Notes: generated from the letters alone by a model not told the origin. 64,000 bases of DNA from Diphasiastrum complanatum (GCA_029204225.1 CM055099.1:64105614-64169613); one strand, 5' to 3'. Shown: positions 36,793-49,254, counted from the first letter of the stretch. Program-made: numbers and translations.

Positions 36793-37986
36793 TTTAGATT
36801 TAGAGACAAACTTTTTGAAGTTATATTAGTTTGAAATACATTCAATAAACACTTTTTGAAAGTGTGGTAAAGTTGGTAGTCGAGTTTGAGAGAGATTCAA
36901 ATTTGAACTTTGGGTACATTGAATCTAGACCCAAAAATAGTAGGGTTTACATTCTGGAGGGAAAGCCAAGTGGCCAAATAGGGTTTGGACCTGCTATATA
37001 TTGTTGTAGCTCATGGAGAAAGGCATCTTCTCTCTTCTTTCTCTCATTTCATCATTATGCATGGTTCTCTTTATGTTCTACTACTCATTGGTGTATCTTG
37101 CAATCTTGTGTGTAGAATGCTCATATTTTGCTATTTTTGGTTCCACACGTGTGAAATACAGTAGGGTACTGTAACTGTATGGAAAGCAACCATATTTTAT
37201 GTTTTGGTTCATGTTTGATCAGTATCTCTTGGAGTTTGCATCTCATTTTGTATGTAGATGTTGATTTTTCTACGAGATCGTCCAAAAAACTGTAGGCTTC
37301 AGCTCCTGCTACTCTATCTATAACACTTTTCGTTAATGGTAAGGAAAAATGATCCTTCTTTGTAACTGCATTTAACGCCTTCAGGTTTACACAGATTTGC
37401 AGGTCAACACTTGGTCAACCTGATAGCGGTTTCAAGGTAAACTAGCCAAATGCGCTTGAAACCGACATTAGGTTGACCAAGTATTGACCGACCATAGATT
37501 TGACTGGCCATAACTTCTACACCGTAGCTCAGAACTGGATCATCTTGGGTGTCATTGAAAAGCTCTCATCGAGGGTTTTCTAATGGCACTGTAATCGTCT
37601 CAATCCAAGCTATTGTTCAAAAGTTATGATTTTTTTTTCAGCCACAGACTATACTCTACACATAATAGCTAACCATTGAAGATTGTGTTGGCAGAACTGC
37701 GGACAGAAAAAATTTTATTTTTGTATTTCACATTGCCAAAAATTTGTCATCTTATGTGGCAATTCTTATAGGGCCCTTTCCAAGGCCAATTTTTTTTTTT
37801 TTTTTTTTGTGATTTGATTGAATCGTCTATGCAAGAAAGGTCTCTATGGAGGCCCTTTACCCTAGATACATATAATGAGCACTTTCATCCTTTCTTTGAA
37901 AACTTTGGAAGATCATATTCCTAAGGGTAAGGACTCTTGAGGTGTTCTTACACTCATAAATAGAGTGTAAAGTGATCCATGCATCT
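36793..37986. other. Noncoding LTR-like sequence with a hairpin
   Basis: No gene. Contains CCACACGTGTGAAA (37143-37156), like the palindromes in the LTRs at 7839 and 16632, a strong hairpin (37402-37489) and a T run (37790-37808). Probably part of an LTR or leader of an element related to the gag fragment that follows. Confidence 0.45.
37402..37489. repeat. Imperfect hairpin, 35-bp arms
   Basis: The arm 37402-37436 (starts GGTCAACACTTGGTCAACC) pairs with 37455-37489, matching at 31 of 35 positions, with an 18-base loop. Confidence 0.7.
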
Positions 37987-38126
37987 CTCCTCCTCATTCC
38001 CATTCACTATATCCATCAAATCTTGGAGTACAAGGATGGATTCCATCCTTACCTTCCATATACCATAATTGGTAGAAGTGAGTCTCTCACTTTGTTCCAA
38101 TAGGTAAGATCCCATTGAGGCCATAT
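37987..38126 (-). pseudogene. N-terminal gag fragment of a gag-only-type element
   Basis: The minus strand from 38126 reads MASMGSYLLEQSERLTSTNY, then GIWKVRMESILVLQDLMDIV, and stops soon after. This matches the first 45 residues of the intact gag at 16738-19833 (MASNGG, SSERLSSSNY, WKVRMESLLELNELMDIV). The rest is missing. It shows that the family has at least three members here (see also 53641-54362). The plus-strand side (38127-38590) would be its leader or LTR. Confidence 0.75.
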
Positions 38127-38640
38127 TTTTATGATCAGTTTTGGCACACTAACAGAAGATTATCAGAGGTTCAATCCAATAAAATGGTGTCTCAAGATCT
38201 CAAAGAAATCAAATATTATTAGACAATGAACTTGAAAAATGGCCAAAATTGTCAATTTCAAGTAGGTGGTCAAAAAACACTCTCAACTTAAAAAAAAAAA
38301 GGGTCAATGGGAAAATTTTCACTTCACACTTGTGAAATAGCCTCAGAATGTGATATTTTACATTTCATAGGTTCCATCCATCTATAGGATCAATGATCCA
38401 AACAATGCTAGATAGAGTGTAGAAAAATGAAAAATTTGTGAGATCTTTCTATTTTGACCCCTACAAAATAGGATCCAAGATGGTGTAGCCTTAATGCATG
38501 AAAAAAAATGCAAGTTGCTCTTTCAATATACCTCACTTTGAATGCCAAGAACTCTCCTTAGGTTCTACCAATCCACTAGAGCTCACTTCACATGCCACTA
38601 ATATTGTGCACAACCTTATGCACTAGACGTCAAACATCGT
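38127..38640. other. Noncoding junction sequence
   Basis: No gene. Contains TTCACACTTGTGAAA-like sequence near 38330 (a degenerate form of the LTR palindrome), so it probably belongs to the minus-strand element at 37987-38126. Confidence 0.4.
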
Positions 38641-41009
38641 GCCCAATATACAGGATTAGGGGTGGTGAGTATTTTTTGACAGAATTTATTGATTTTCGAA
38701 AAGACCAAGGGATCAAGAGGCAGACTACAACACCTTATTCACCGCAGCAAAATGGAGTTGCAGAGCAAAAGAATAGATCCATTGTTGAGATGGCCAGGGC
38801 AATGCTTAAAAGCAAGGGTATGCCAAACACCTTTTGGCATAAGCTTGCAGCACAGCTACGCACATCCTGAATTGGTGTCCTACAAAATCTGTGGAAGGTA
38901 AGACACCTCATGAAGCTTTTACTGGAAAGAAACCTAATATTTCTCATTTGAGAGTATTTGGTTGTGATGCTTATGCTCATATTCCTGATGAGAAACGAAG
39001 GAAATTGGATGCAAAAGCTGTCAAGTGTATTTTCCTTGGATATGACGAGAAGGCCAAGGCATATAGAATGTATGATACAAATGCACAAAAGCTTGTGATT
39101 TCTAGCGATGCTACATTTGACGAGTTGGGTCAAGGTGAACAATCTGAAGAAATCACTAAATCTTTTGATGAGGGAGCGGAAGTACAGGTCAAGAAAGAAG
39201 TGGATTTTGATGTAGAATATCCAATTGAAAAAGATAAGTTTGAAGCTGAAATCCCTAAGAGAGTACCTAAATGGTACTTATCAGTCACAAGTGGTGCTAA
39301 GAAGGGAGATACTCCCGAATCTAGCGAACAGGGAGAGCTTAGAAGGTCAAGCAGAAATTGGAAACCTCCTACAAGGTTAGAAATGAATCTAGCCCTAATG
39401 GGTTCTGTGCTCAAAGCTCAAGAACCAAAAACCTTTCATGAAGCAAAGGAGCACAAGGAGTGGCGTGCAGCAATGGAAACAGAAATGGAGGTCATATCAA
39501 AAAATAGGACGTGGAACTTGGTTGAGCTACCTGATGGTAAGACGCCTATCACTTGCAAATGGATTTATAAGATCAAATATGGAGCAGATGGGCAACTCAA
39601 CAAGTACAAAGCATGGTTGGTTGCGAGAGGATTTGAACAATATGATGGCATTGATTTTGAAGAAACCTTCGCACCTGTAGCTAAGATGGTAACTATACGT
39701 TCTATTATTGCTATTTCTACTTTCCATGGTTGGAAGATTCAGCAAATGGACGTTAAATCTGCTTTTCTTAATGGAGTGTTGGGTGAAGAGGTGTATTTAG
39801 TACAACCTCAAGGATTTGTTGAGCCAGGGAGAGAGCATCTTGTTTGTAAGCCCAACAAAGCTATTTATGGATTGAAGCAAGCACCACAGGCATGGTACTC
39901 TTGCATTGATGAACACTTCAAGCAACGGGGAATGGTAAAGAGTAAGGCTGATTCTAATATTTACATTCTAAAGCAAGATTCAGATATAGTGTTCATTGTT
40001 TTGTACGTGGATGATTTGATTATTACAAGAAGTAATGAGAGCTTAATTGATGAAATCAAATCAGATCTTTCTAATGCTTTTGACATGAGCAATCTAGGAT
40101 TGATGCACTATTGTCTTGGCATTGAAGTATGGCAAAAAGACGAGGTTGCCTTTCTTACACAAAGCAAGTATGCACGAGATTTGCTTTATAAGTTCAATAT
40201 GCAGGATTTTAAGCCTTTGAGTACACCGATGGATGTCAACATGAAGCTTACTGCATATGATGAATCTGAAAAAGTAGATGCTTACTTGTACAGGCAGCTG
40301 GTGGGTAATTTGATCTATTTGACACACACACGACCTGATATTTCTTATGTTGTTGGTGTTGTTAGTCAATTTATGCAAAATCCTAGTCAAACACACTAGA
40401 AGTCTGCTAAACGTATTCTCAGGTACATTCGAGGGACGTTGAATTTTGGTTTGAAGTATGATCAGCCTGAAGCGCCAATGTTGGTAGGTTACATAGATGC
40501 TGATTGGGTAGGTAATATTGATGATAGAAGATCTACCAGTGGTCATACATTCAGTTATGGTATAGTTGCAGTTTCATGGAGTAGCGAAAAGCAACCTACA
40601 ATAGCCTTATCTTCGACGGAAGTTGAATATCGTGCACTCAGCAATGCTACACATCAAGTGGTATGGCTACAAAGATTGCTTGTTGATTTAGGTCAACCAC
40701 AGGTGGATGCAACTACTATTTCTTGCGACAACCAATTCACCTTGCCAAAAATCCAGTTCTACATGCTTGAACCAAGCACATTGAAATACATTATCACTTT
40801 GTTCGAGTGAAAATACTTGATGGAACCATTGATCTTGTTTTTTGTAAATCTGAAGATCAAATGGTAGATATTTTTACTAAGTCATTAGGTAGATGTAAAT
40901 TTGAACAGTTTCGTACTTTATTAGGAATAAAAAAAGGGAATTTTATCATTGAGAGAGAGTGTTATAAACCAATGATAAACTTGTTACTATTTACGATTTA
41001 CTGTTGACA
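38640..41009 (+). pseudogene. Ty1/copia integrase-RT-RNase H, near-complete 3' half
   Basis: Best-preserved copia pol in the window. Integrase C-terminal part: RGGEYFLTEFIDF, TTTPYSPQQNGVAEQKNRS (38640-38865), then a frameshift. The main frame (38891-40399) reads GKTPHEAFTGKKPNISHLRV, RTWNLVELPDGKTPITCKW, DFEETFAPVAKMVTIRSIIA, QMDVKSAFLNGVLGEEVYL, FIVLYVDDLIIT (catalytic YVDD) and a connection domain. A stop at 40397-40399 interrupts RNase H, which continues as YIDADWVGNIDDRRSTSG, SWSSEKQPTIALSSTEVEY (40439-40810) and, after another frameshift, DIFTKSLG (40807-41007). Gag, protease and the integrase N-terminus are missing. It ends in GNFIIERECY just before a polypurine stretch and LTR start at 40960, so the coding frame overlaps the LTR edge, as is usual for copia. 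Confidence 0.88.
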
Positions 41010-41100
41010 GCTGTTACCAACTGTAAGTAGTTGTAGGCTAGTCTATAGTCAACTACTAGTTGTACTCTCTTTCAATTAGTGTGATATACAGTGATTGTGT
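40960..41100 (+). repeat. Putative 3' LTR start of copia at 38640-41009
   Basis: TGTTATAAACC begins right after a purine run (40950-40959, GAGAGAGAG). Start TGTTAT is typical for plant copia LTRs. The right end is not determined; the end given is approximate. Confidence 0.5.
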
Positions 41101-41444
41101 GCTCTTCCTCCTCCTTATGGTGATTGCTTATGATGAATGACTGAGTGCTTATAAGATTTTTGACAAATAAATTTAAAGCGCAAGAAGATTGATAGTGGGC
41201 ATTGAGCATAAATCCACATGAAACCATAGACCAAAGATATTGAACAATACCTGGAGAGGAGACTTGACGGTATCTTACATAACACAATATAGAAAAGGAT
41301 AGAAAATGATTACAACTTTGAGATAGGCACTTGACATCCTAATGTCCTTCGACAAATCAGAATTTTAGCTATAATGTTGCGAAGTTGCACATGTAACTAT
41401 TGTTGTGAAAAACAAGTGGGGTAAGCGAAATACATAAAATCTAG

Positions 41445-41873
41445 ACACCAGAAGCTACAACAAATTTGCAAAAATATATTCACTTAAGATAGGGCAGATA
41501 GCTCCCAGATGCAAGGACAATATTATTTAAATATGAAGTGACAAATTCACAAGAGAATTGAAGTACCATTGAGAAGATTAATTCAAAATAACATAACAGA
41601 ATCCGTGAGAACTTGTTCACACACGCATTGACTATTCAGTTTAGACTTGGCACACATAGAACATCAGGTCCTACCTCAACCTCTCCTCACAAAATAACAC
41701 ACACATGTGTGGCGTGTGTGTGCGCACACGCACACACACCCACACCCACATCCACATCCACATCCACATCAAGGTTCAAACCGACAAGGTTGGTTCGAAC
41801 TGGAAAAAAAAATTCCAAAACATTTTTTTTGCCTTTTGGGTTTTTTTTTTTTTCGAGTTTGACCCACCCTCCC

Positions 41874-41946
<73 letters not shown>

Positions 41947-42224
41947 GAATAGCTCTACTATCTGTAAACATGAGAAGCTACAACAAATGTGTAGAATTAT
42001 ATTCACTTAATGTAGGGCAGGTATGCCCAAAACAGCAAGGATCTTTCATATTTAAGGATGAAGTGAAGAACAAGAGAGAATTATCGACAATACTGTTCAG
42101 AAGATGACTTTAAAAGAACGGAACGATAACTGCGAGAACTTGCTCAGACACCCGCAATGACTGTTTTGTTTTGATTTGGCAAAGGCATAATAGCAGGTCT
42201 TATCTCAACATGTTCTCACACAAC

Positions 42225-42312
<88 letters not shown>

Positions 42313-42576
42313 TTCTGAATAGATAAAATGTAAATACCAAAAACTATGGAAAATGTGCCAAAAGATACCCACTTAAAGGTCCCAAAATGCAATGAGCTTT
42401 TTTATTCAGAAATGAAGTGAAGAACACCAAGAGAATCGACGACAATATTGTTGAGAAGATGACTAGACAAAAACAAAATGAAAATTGTGAGAAGTTGCCC
42501 ACACACACGCAGTGAATGTTCTGTTTTCATTTGGCACAAAGAGAAGAACATGTCCTACCTCAAGATGACCTCACAC

Positions 42577-42613
<37 letters not shown>
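41445..42613. repeat. Three-unit tandem array, each unit ending in (AC)n
   Basis: Units begin near 41445, 41969 and 42336. Each has, in order: GAAGCTACAACAAAT-like sequence, a TTCACTTAA block, a GAAGTGA(A)..AC(A)AG block, a GTGAGAACTTG-like block, CACACGCA-like sequence, a TTTTGGCA/TTGGCAC block and then an AC run (about 41875-41942, 42226-42309 and 42578-42613). The first unit also carries extra CCACATCCACAT repeats and T/A runs. Units decay in length from about 520 to 280 bases. Confidence 0.7.
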
Positions 42614-42614
<1 letters not shown>

Positions 42615-42989
42615 GCCATTCTAACTCACTATTAATTTTTGAGGGACGGTGTATTGATTTTATCTGTGGAGTTATGCAAATTGCAACTTCTCATGACTAC
42701 TAAAAAGTATGAGCAGACTCTAAGATTGCTAGTTTTTTGATTTTTTAGCGTGGGTGTCTGAGTCCTTGCAGCCAGATCTCCGAGTGTTATGACTCAGATG
42801 AAGGTTGTACATCTGTGCGTCTGAGAATACATCTATGGAAGAACGAGGGCATGTGGTTCTCCACTTTCTAAATACTTAAAGTGATCCATGAATCTTGGAG
42901 CTTGCATCCTTGGGTGGAACCAATCTAATTTTTTTGAAAACTATGATATTTAAGTCCTAACAATCCTTGAATGCAAGTCAATAGATAAT
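42614..42989. other. Noncoding sequence
   Basis: No gene seen; it leads into the copia gag that follows. Confidence 0.5.
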
Positions 42990-44940
42990 GTAAACCACTA
43001 CCCTCTACAACAATAAAGAGAAGCCAAAGAAGCAGTTCAAGCCTAAGAGGGAGTTAGAGCAAAAGCAGGATCGAGACCAGCAGACAGAAGGAGCCAGCAA
43101 AGGCACATGGAAGAACAAAGAAAAGCCGAGACAACAAGATAATGAAAAGAAAATATGCATGAGCTGCAAACGCGAAGGACATACAGTCGATTCGTGTTGG
43201 CTGAACCCGAAGATCGAATGCATTCACTGCCACAAGAAAGGTCATGCAGCCATGGACTGCTACCAGAATACGAGGAACAAGCAGCCTCAAGGCAAACAGG
43301 AGAACAACAATAGTTCATCCTACGTTGAAGAGTTAGAAAACTCGAAGATGGGCGAAGAAAGGTCGAACAACAGAAATTCGACAGCCTATCTATGTACATA
43401 TGTGTGTGCAACCTCGACAACTGACACACAAGAGGTGATCCTTGATTCAAGAGCAACCTCTCACTTTGTGACATCGAGATGAATAATGTCCGACTTCTGA
43501 AGTACAGATCCTTCCAAATATATAGTTCTTGGAGACGGATCAAGACATCAAGTGAATGGCATTGGTTCGTTGTGGCTCAACACAAATGCCAAATATCGAC
43601 GACTAGATGATCTTCTATTCGTACCCACACTGCAGCAAGACTTGCTCTTAGTCGCAAGAATAGCAGACGCTGGGATGCGTGTGACGTTTTCAAATGAAAC
43701 ATGCAATGTTGTTGATGCCAGCACCAACATGTTACACAAGGAAGACAAAAAGGAAATATGTATCATCTGAAGGTGCGTCTACCAACAGATCAAGCACACC
43801 AAGTTCATGAATCGACAAATATTCTATGGCACAGAAGATTATGCCACATGAACCCTATGACACTGTATCAAGCAAGCTAGCATGGAGCTATCACAGGAGT
43901 AAGCATCACGAATGCAACAAAATTGACAACCTGTGATGCATGCATGAAAGGAAAGATGTCCCAAACTCCTTTCACTAGAGACTCCTACAGAACAACAAAG
44001 ATTCTGGAGTTGGTACATTTGGACATCTATGGACCTTTCAACGTGATCTCATTAGGAGGCTTGAAATACTACATCACCCTCATTGACAACTACAACAAGT
44101 TTGTTAGAGTCTACTTCATACACAACAAATCTGAAGCACTCAACAGATTCACAAAATATGTGAACTGGGTAGAAAGATGCACATGAAGCAAAGTGAAGTA
44201 GATCAAAACTGATCATGGTGGAAAATACATCTCGAACCACTCTGTTGACTTCTATAATGATCGAGGAATTCTTCACAGAAGGACTATATCCTATACACCA
44301 CAACATAACAATGTTGTTGAAAGGAAGAACATGACACTTATGGAAGCCACAAGGTGCATGATGGACGCCTATTCGAAGGCACCAAGAGTGCTATGGGTTG
44401 AAGTAGTAGCTGCAGCCGCCTATATCCAAAACATGATAGGTAGATTTGGTGTTCCTCACATGACACCACACGAACTATGGTGGGGTAGAAAGCCCAATCT
44501 GACAAACATTTGTATCTTTGGTTGTGCAGCTTAGCAATTCTTTGGATCAGCAAGAAGTAGACCATCACAACTCAGTCATCTTGCAAAACAGAATATGTTG
44601 CAGCCGCAAAGATGGCCAACGAAATCATATGGCTCAAACAGTTCCTTGATGGACTAGGTGAGAACACCAAAGAGCCTCTGATCTTGCAAATGGATAACAC
44701 TTCTGCAATACGCTTGACGAAGGATCTCGTGTTTCACTCAAGGATGAAACACATTGCAATCAAATATCATTTGATAAGGGGCCTATTCACAAGAAACGAA
44801 TTAAGGACCAGCTTCATTGGAACGAAGAAAATGGTGGCGGACATCTTCACCAAGCCCTTAGACAAAGGATTGTTCAAGAGGTAGAGGAAGAGTCTAGGAG
44901 TCGTAAAGCTACCACGCTTTGAGAGGGAGCTGAAGAAACA
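42990..44940 (+). pseudogene. Ty1/copia gag-protease-integrase-RNase H with RT deleted
   Basis: Two zinc knuckles, CMSCKREGHTVDSC and CIHCHKKGHAAMDC (43155-43260). A protease site follows, ILDSRATSHFV, where the usual DSG is DSR, so it should be inactive. Then GDGSRHQVNGIGSL and LLFVPTLQQDLLLVARI, CDACMKGKMSQTPF (integrase zinc region), LELVHLDIYGPF and YYITLIDNYNKF, DHGGKY, SYTPQHNNVVERKN and HELWWGRKPNLTNICIFGC (44460-44525). The sequence then jumps straight to RNase H: KTEYVAAAKMANEIIW, LILQMDNTSAIRLTKDLVF and KMVADIFTKPLDKGLF. The whole RT domain is deleted. The C-terminal end is the same family as the minus-strand remnant at 33920-35640. Confidence 0.82.
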
Positions 44941-45719
44941 ATAAGTTCTGAGCCGCAAAGCTTTGCTAAGCTCAGGTATGCACAAACGCAAGGGAACTGC
45001 CCGAACGTGAAGACCAAAGCTTTGAGGACTGAAGGATATCCAAAGACAAAGGTAAAATGTTCATCGATGGAAGGACACCCGAATGCGAGGACCAAATGTT
45101 CGTGTACCCAAAGAAACTCAATGGCAAAGCCGAAGGCCGAAGAAGACACAAAGACCGAAAGGTGGCAGATCTTCACACTTCAAAGTATAGAGAAAATCAA
45201 GAAAGTACAAAAAGGACGTCCCCCCCTCCATGGACAATCTGGATACCATTGGAACGTGCCTAATCAACTATTAGATTCCATGGTGCTTTTGGTAGAATAC
45301 ACGATAATTGGTGACCATGTCTTTGTCTAGGTTGCCGGTATCGACGTCTGTGAGCTTGGGCTAAAATATTCGGTTCTTGACCTTGGTGGCGAGAAATGGT
45401 TTTCACCTTGCTATCGGATAACAATATGGATTTGTGCACATGTAGGATGGTGCTTCGAGATACCGTGCCATGGAGGTTTTGCTCTCTAGGAAGAGCTGAT
45501 GATGACAAAAGGGTTGTGAATCCAGGAGTTTGATTGCTTCTTTATGTGTTTTACACTGGTCTAGATCTGGCAATATGTAGCCCTCATGCTCCTTTGTGGT
45601 TGGATATTGCTTGGCAAATTTTTGAGAGGCCTGCAACTCCTTGCTTGGTTCTATGGGCATGATTCTGTGCCGGATGGTTGGTGCTTCAGAGGCAATGGCA
45701 TGCTGAATTTGGGGATCAT
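44941..45719. other. Noncoding / LTR-like sequence
   Basis: No gene. Follows the copia RNase H and precedes an LTR-like promoter, so it is probably U3 of an LTR; its start is not visible. Confidence 0.4.
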
Positions 45720-46249
45720 GTTTAGGGGATAGAGGAGGGGAAGGGTCTCTCTCTCCATCTATATAAGTAGATTGAAGACAAGAGAATTGGTTGATGGAAC
45801 ATCAATTTTGGTTGTATACCAATGTGAGCTAAGCACAATGTCGCTAGCTGATGTCCAAGAAGTCCGCTAGTAAGCGAGACGATCTGGTATAGTTTGTGAG
45901 AGAGATAGTGCCTCTAACACCGACGCGCTATGTGGGTTTGTCACAACAATGCTCTTACAAAAGGATCATTGATAATATACTAGCTATGGTGCACATATTG
46001 AATGATCTCGAATGCTTTGATGTTTGATTGTTATTTGTTTATAATCAGTTGTCTATTCATAATTTTGCACACTAGTTTATCTTGTTGAATGCTTAAACAA
46101 TTAAACGTAGGTCAATAGTGTCTGTCTACACTCTAGAGGATTGTAAATCTGATCTAGCAAACAGAACCCTCGCAAACATAATCGAATTCCATCCAAGTTT
46201 TCTGCAATAGTGGATTTAGAGCGTTCGTTCGTTCGTTCATCTCCGAACA
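45720..46249 (+). repeat. Putative copia LTR (promoter to 3' end)
   Basis: Ends CCGAACA one base before a primer-binding site at 46251. A TATA box, ATCTATATAAGTAG, lies at 45757-45770 after a CT-rich patch. It could serve both as 3' LTR of the element ending at 44940 and as 5' LTR of a lost one to the right; the left edge is unresolved. A GTTC tetranucleotide run lies near 46223. Confidence 0.5.
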
Positions 46250-46250
46250 A

Positions 46251-46262
46251 TGGTATCAGAGC
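46251..46262 (+). other. Primer-binding site (initiator Met tRNA)
   Basis: TGGTATCAGAGC, one base after the CCGAACA end of the LTR-like sequence. Confidence 0.88.
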
Positions 46263-47039
46263 ATTCGAAGTTCTGAATTTATCAATATGGTTGGGATATT
46301 CAATTGCCCGTGTTCAAATTAAGCAGCACACCAAACAAGCAAGCATGAAATTAGGGTAAGAATTTAGGGTTTAGGGCTAGGGCTCATGTCCCATATACCT
46401 GCATAACCTCCATGCAACCTCACCAAGCATGAAAATTGAATGGAAGTAAAAAAAAGACATGCAAGAAAACTAAATGCAAAAAATAGGATCGATATGACGT
46501 TCTAGTTTTATAATTAGGATAGGGACATATGCCATTTTGGGATACGAGAATAAAGTCAAATTGTGTTTAGTACACAAAGCGCACACCTGATAATGTTTGT
46601 AGAAGAATACGAGACCATATTTTTTCCACTCATGCACCTAAAGAAATAACTTGCCCAATGTGAGAAACCTCTTTCTTCTACAAACATGTATTAGGTTATT
46701 GGCTCTAGTATCCACTCCTTGCATAAATAGAATCCAGAAGCTTCTTTGAAGTTGTCGATATGGGGTGAGTATGGGTTGATTCACTTCTTCTTGACTATAT
46801 TGCCATCATTACTGTTCTTGGAGTTCATATAGTGATATGGATGTCCTACAAGGCTTCCCAATTGTAATACAAACAATCAATGGATCTAACTAATATTTTA
46901 ATCTAAAGATCAAGCTCAACCAAAAGTGAGATCTAAGATCTAGCAATACTATGCCATTTAGGAAGTAGATATTATCATCATGGTTAAACCAACTGATATT
47001 AAAATTCCCATCGTCGTTCCAATCATTGCTAAAGCACAA

Positions 47040-47530
47040 ACAAGTGACGAACGCTACGTTACCGCCCAACCATAGAGGTTCTACCACCTCACCCCTGTGC
47101 ACTGGACCTATAGACCACCATCAAGCAAGCTCGAATTTCCGATAAGCCATGGCATCCCATACCACCATGCCTTACCCTCGACCCTCGTCTACCTACATCT
47201 TGAGGCCTAGATAATCGTACTAACTTGACCACCAGTGGAAGAGCTCTTCATTCTCCAAGAGATAATGAATGAAAAACTCATGGAGATCCACCTCTATATA
47301 CATAGTCCAGATGGGGTCATCTCTGACCGTAGGAGTCATGCATGACCAATGACACATGGCAGTTGTGCACATTGACGCGAGTCCATAACAACGAGTCACC
47401 GCGTGCCAATAAGACATTGACACATGGCACCCATAAGCCCTATAGCTCCAGATCAGCATTCTGTCCCATAACTGAGACCGTAATCTCAAGTTTCATGTTG
47501 GGTGCCCTTATGGGTACATAAAAGAAACCC
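47040..47530. repeat. Degenerate dispersed repeat, copy 1
   Basis: Aligns in patches to 48030-48490, about 990 bases away. Family unknown. Confidence 0.45.
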
Positions 47531-48029
47531 TTTTTTTTTTTAAAGGAAAGGGCCCCTCAATCCGTACCAAGGGACATAGGAAACATCGAGCCTGTTAGGC
47601 CAGACAAGAGGTTTGTCAATCCGCTCACATATTTTTCTTCTCTGAAAAAAAAAAAGTCTTACCAAAGTTGAGATAATTCTTGAGCAGGTCAAAACTTTGG
47701 GTCAAAACTTACAAAGAAGTTTACTCAATAAACTTAAAAGTTTATAAGAAAACTCAAAAAGAGTTTGAAACTCCTTTTAAACTAAAGAACCAAGAAAACT
47801 TTAAAATCATAAAAGGTTTTAAAGGTTATAAAAAAAAGAAAGACTATTGCTAAGAAACTTAGATCCATTCTCAGCAATAAACTTGATCTTTTCAAGAATA
47901 AACTTGAAACAAAGGTTATGAACCAAATAGCCACATTCCATTAAAAGGAATACCAAACTGCAAAAGCCATAAAGAGAACGTGTGCACCTCGTAAAGGAAA
48001 CTGACAGCTCTCATACCAAATGTTACAAC

Positions 48030-48490
48030 TCCCTTATATCTCCGACTGCCTTGAAGGTTATCGCGCACCCCATACTAGGGACGATGCACCGTATCCGCCC
48101 ATCCATAGGGTCACAACCGACCCACCCCCATGCACTGGAGCTATCAACATCACATGTATGATCAAGCCTCCTGCGATAATTGGCATCCCATTCCACCAGC
48201 CATCGCCCTTGGCTCTCCCTAGCACACATCTCCTGGCCTAGAGATACATCTTGGCTCATGCACGTGCTCTCCATCCACCAACTCCCGGGGTAGACTGAGT
48301 GAATGGCAAAAGGGAAACCCCACAACTATATAGGCATAGCGTAGTGGGTCCCATCAAGCACGATCCTGCCGGCAACACTTGACTACCTAGGATGGTGACG
48401 TGTGGCACCAAAACATGTCGATAACACCAGACTTGCATCATGCCTTGCATGGCCATCATTGAAGGGCGTACCATTATGGTACATAAAATC
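48030..48490. repeat. Degenerate dispersed repeat, copy 2
   Basis: Partner of 47040-47530. Confidence 0.45.
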
Positions 48491-48559
48491 AACCCACCAC
48501 GTTCTGAATGTCGAATTCCATGAATTGATGCGCACTAAAGTATGATGGAGATTCAGACC

Positions 48560-48740
48560 CCATCAGGTTTTTCTAGGATTTTGAGAATGATGCAAATTTT
48601 ATGGGGACACATCTAAAACTGAAAAACTATGTTTATTTCCAATGGTCTTCAATGGTGATGCCAAAGAGTGGTACCTTAATCTGGAAAGTATTAAAGCCGC
48701 CTTGATCAAATGTCTCAAACCGTCCAAGCTAACCCAAATG
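48560..48740 (+). pseudogene. Possible gypsy gag scrap
   Basis: One frame reads FPMVFNGDAKEWYLNLES around 48638-48690, like the conserved A-W-x-L segment of Ty3/gypsy gag. Very short and frameshifted; the call is tentative. Confidence 0.3.
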
Positions 48741-49052
48741 TTGGAGTTAATCTTCACTCCTACTCACCTATATCCATTTCCTGAGTCCAAGTATACTATG
48801 TAAATATTATCTCTCTACAAAAGCATGCAGTCTTACTCGCCGACATTTTCTCAAAGGTGAACTAGTCGACTCTCTTGTCCGACACCTTCAACGACTGTCG
48901 ACTATCACTAGTCAAAATGGAGCTCTTCCTCTTCCATGTGCAACGTAGGCTACTCCATAGTTCATTTCAGTACTTTGCAGTAACTGCCCTACTTCACGAC
49001 CCTTGCTCATGTAGTTGTTATAACTGACACATGTATATATACATAACATCAA

Positions 49053-49055
<3 letters not shown>
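48741..49055. other. Noncoding sequence sharing a block with 25320-25440
   Basis: Starts GTTGGAGTTAATC; CTCCTACTCAC and TTTCCTGAGT follow in the same order as at 25320. No gene. Confidence 0.45.

Positions 49056-49083
<28 letters not shown>
49056..49083. repeat. (AT)n microsatellite
   Basis: Perfect AT run of about 28 bases. Confidence 0.95.
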
Positions 49084-49254
49084 CTTGTAAAGAGTGCTCG
49101 TCGTTGACGGGCAAGCAACGATGGTTTAGGAAGAAAGCCGATGGTTGTTACGGGCGATCATCGATGGTTAAGGAGGAAAGTCGATAGTCGTTGACGGGTG
49201 GTCGTTGACGGGTGCCTGATGTATGTGTGTATGTATGTGGCCGAAGTACGGCGG
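49084..49254. repeat. Short imperfect tandem repeat
   Basis: Units of the type CGATGGTTNAGGANGAAAG-CGAT and GTCGTTGACGGGTG recur two to three times. Confidence 0.5.

Larger units (their letters stand above)
46263..48540. other. Noncoding sequence with two copies of a degenerate repeat
   Basis: No readable gene. Segments 47040-47530 and 48030-48490 share ordered blocks (TGCACTGGA, ATCAAGC, GGCATCCCAT, GGCCTAGA and a TGGTACATAAAA-like end) and appear to be diverged copies of one repeat, in the same orientation. Confidence 0.5.

Noticed and set aside
41613-42107. Thr-His and Val-Cys repeat proteins
   Set aside because: Translations of the AC tracts at 41875-41942.
46360-46385. Interstitial telomere repeat (TTTAGGG-like)
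   Set aside because: Only two imperfect units; expected by chance in an AT-rich genome. The AACCCTA-like words near 24510-24560 are equally weak.
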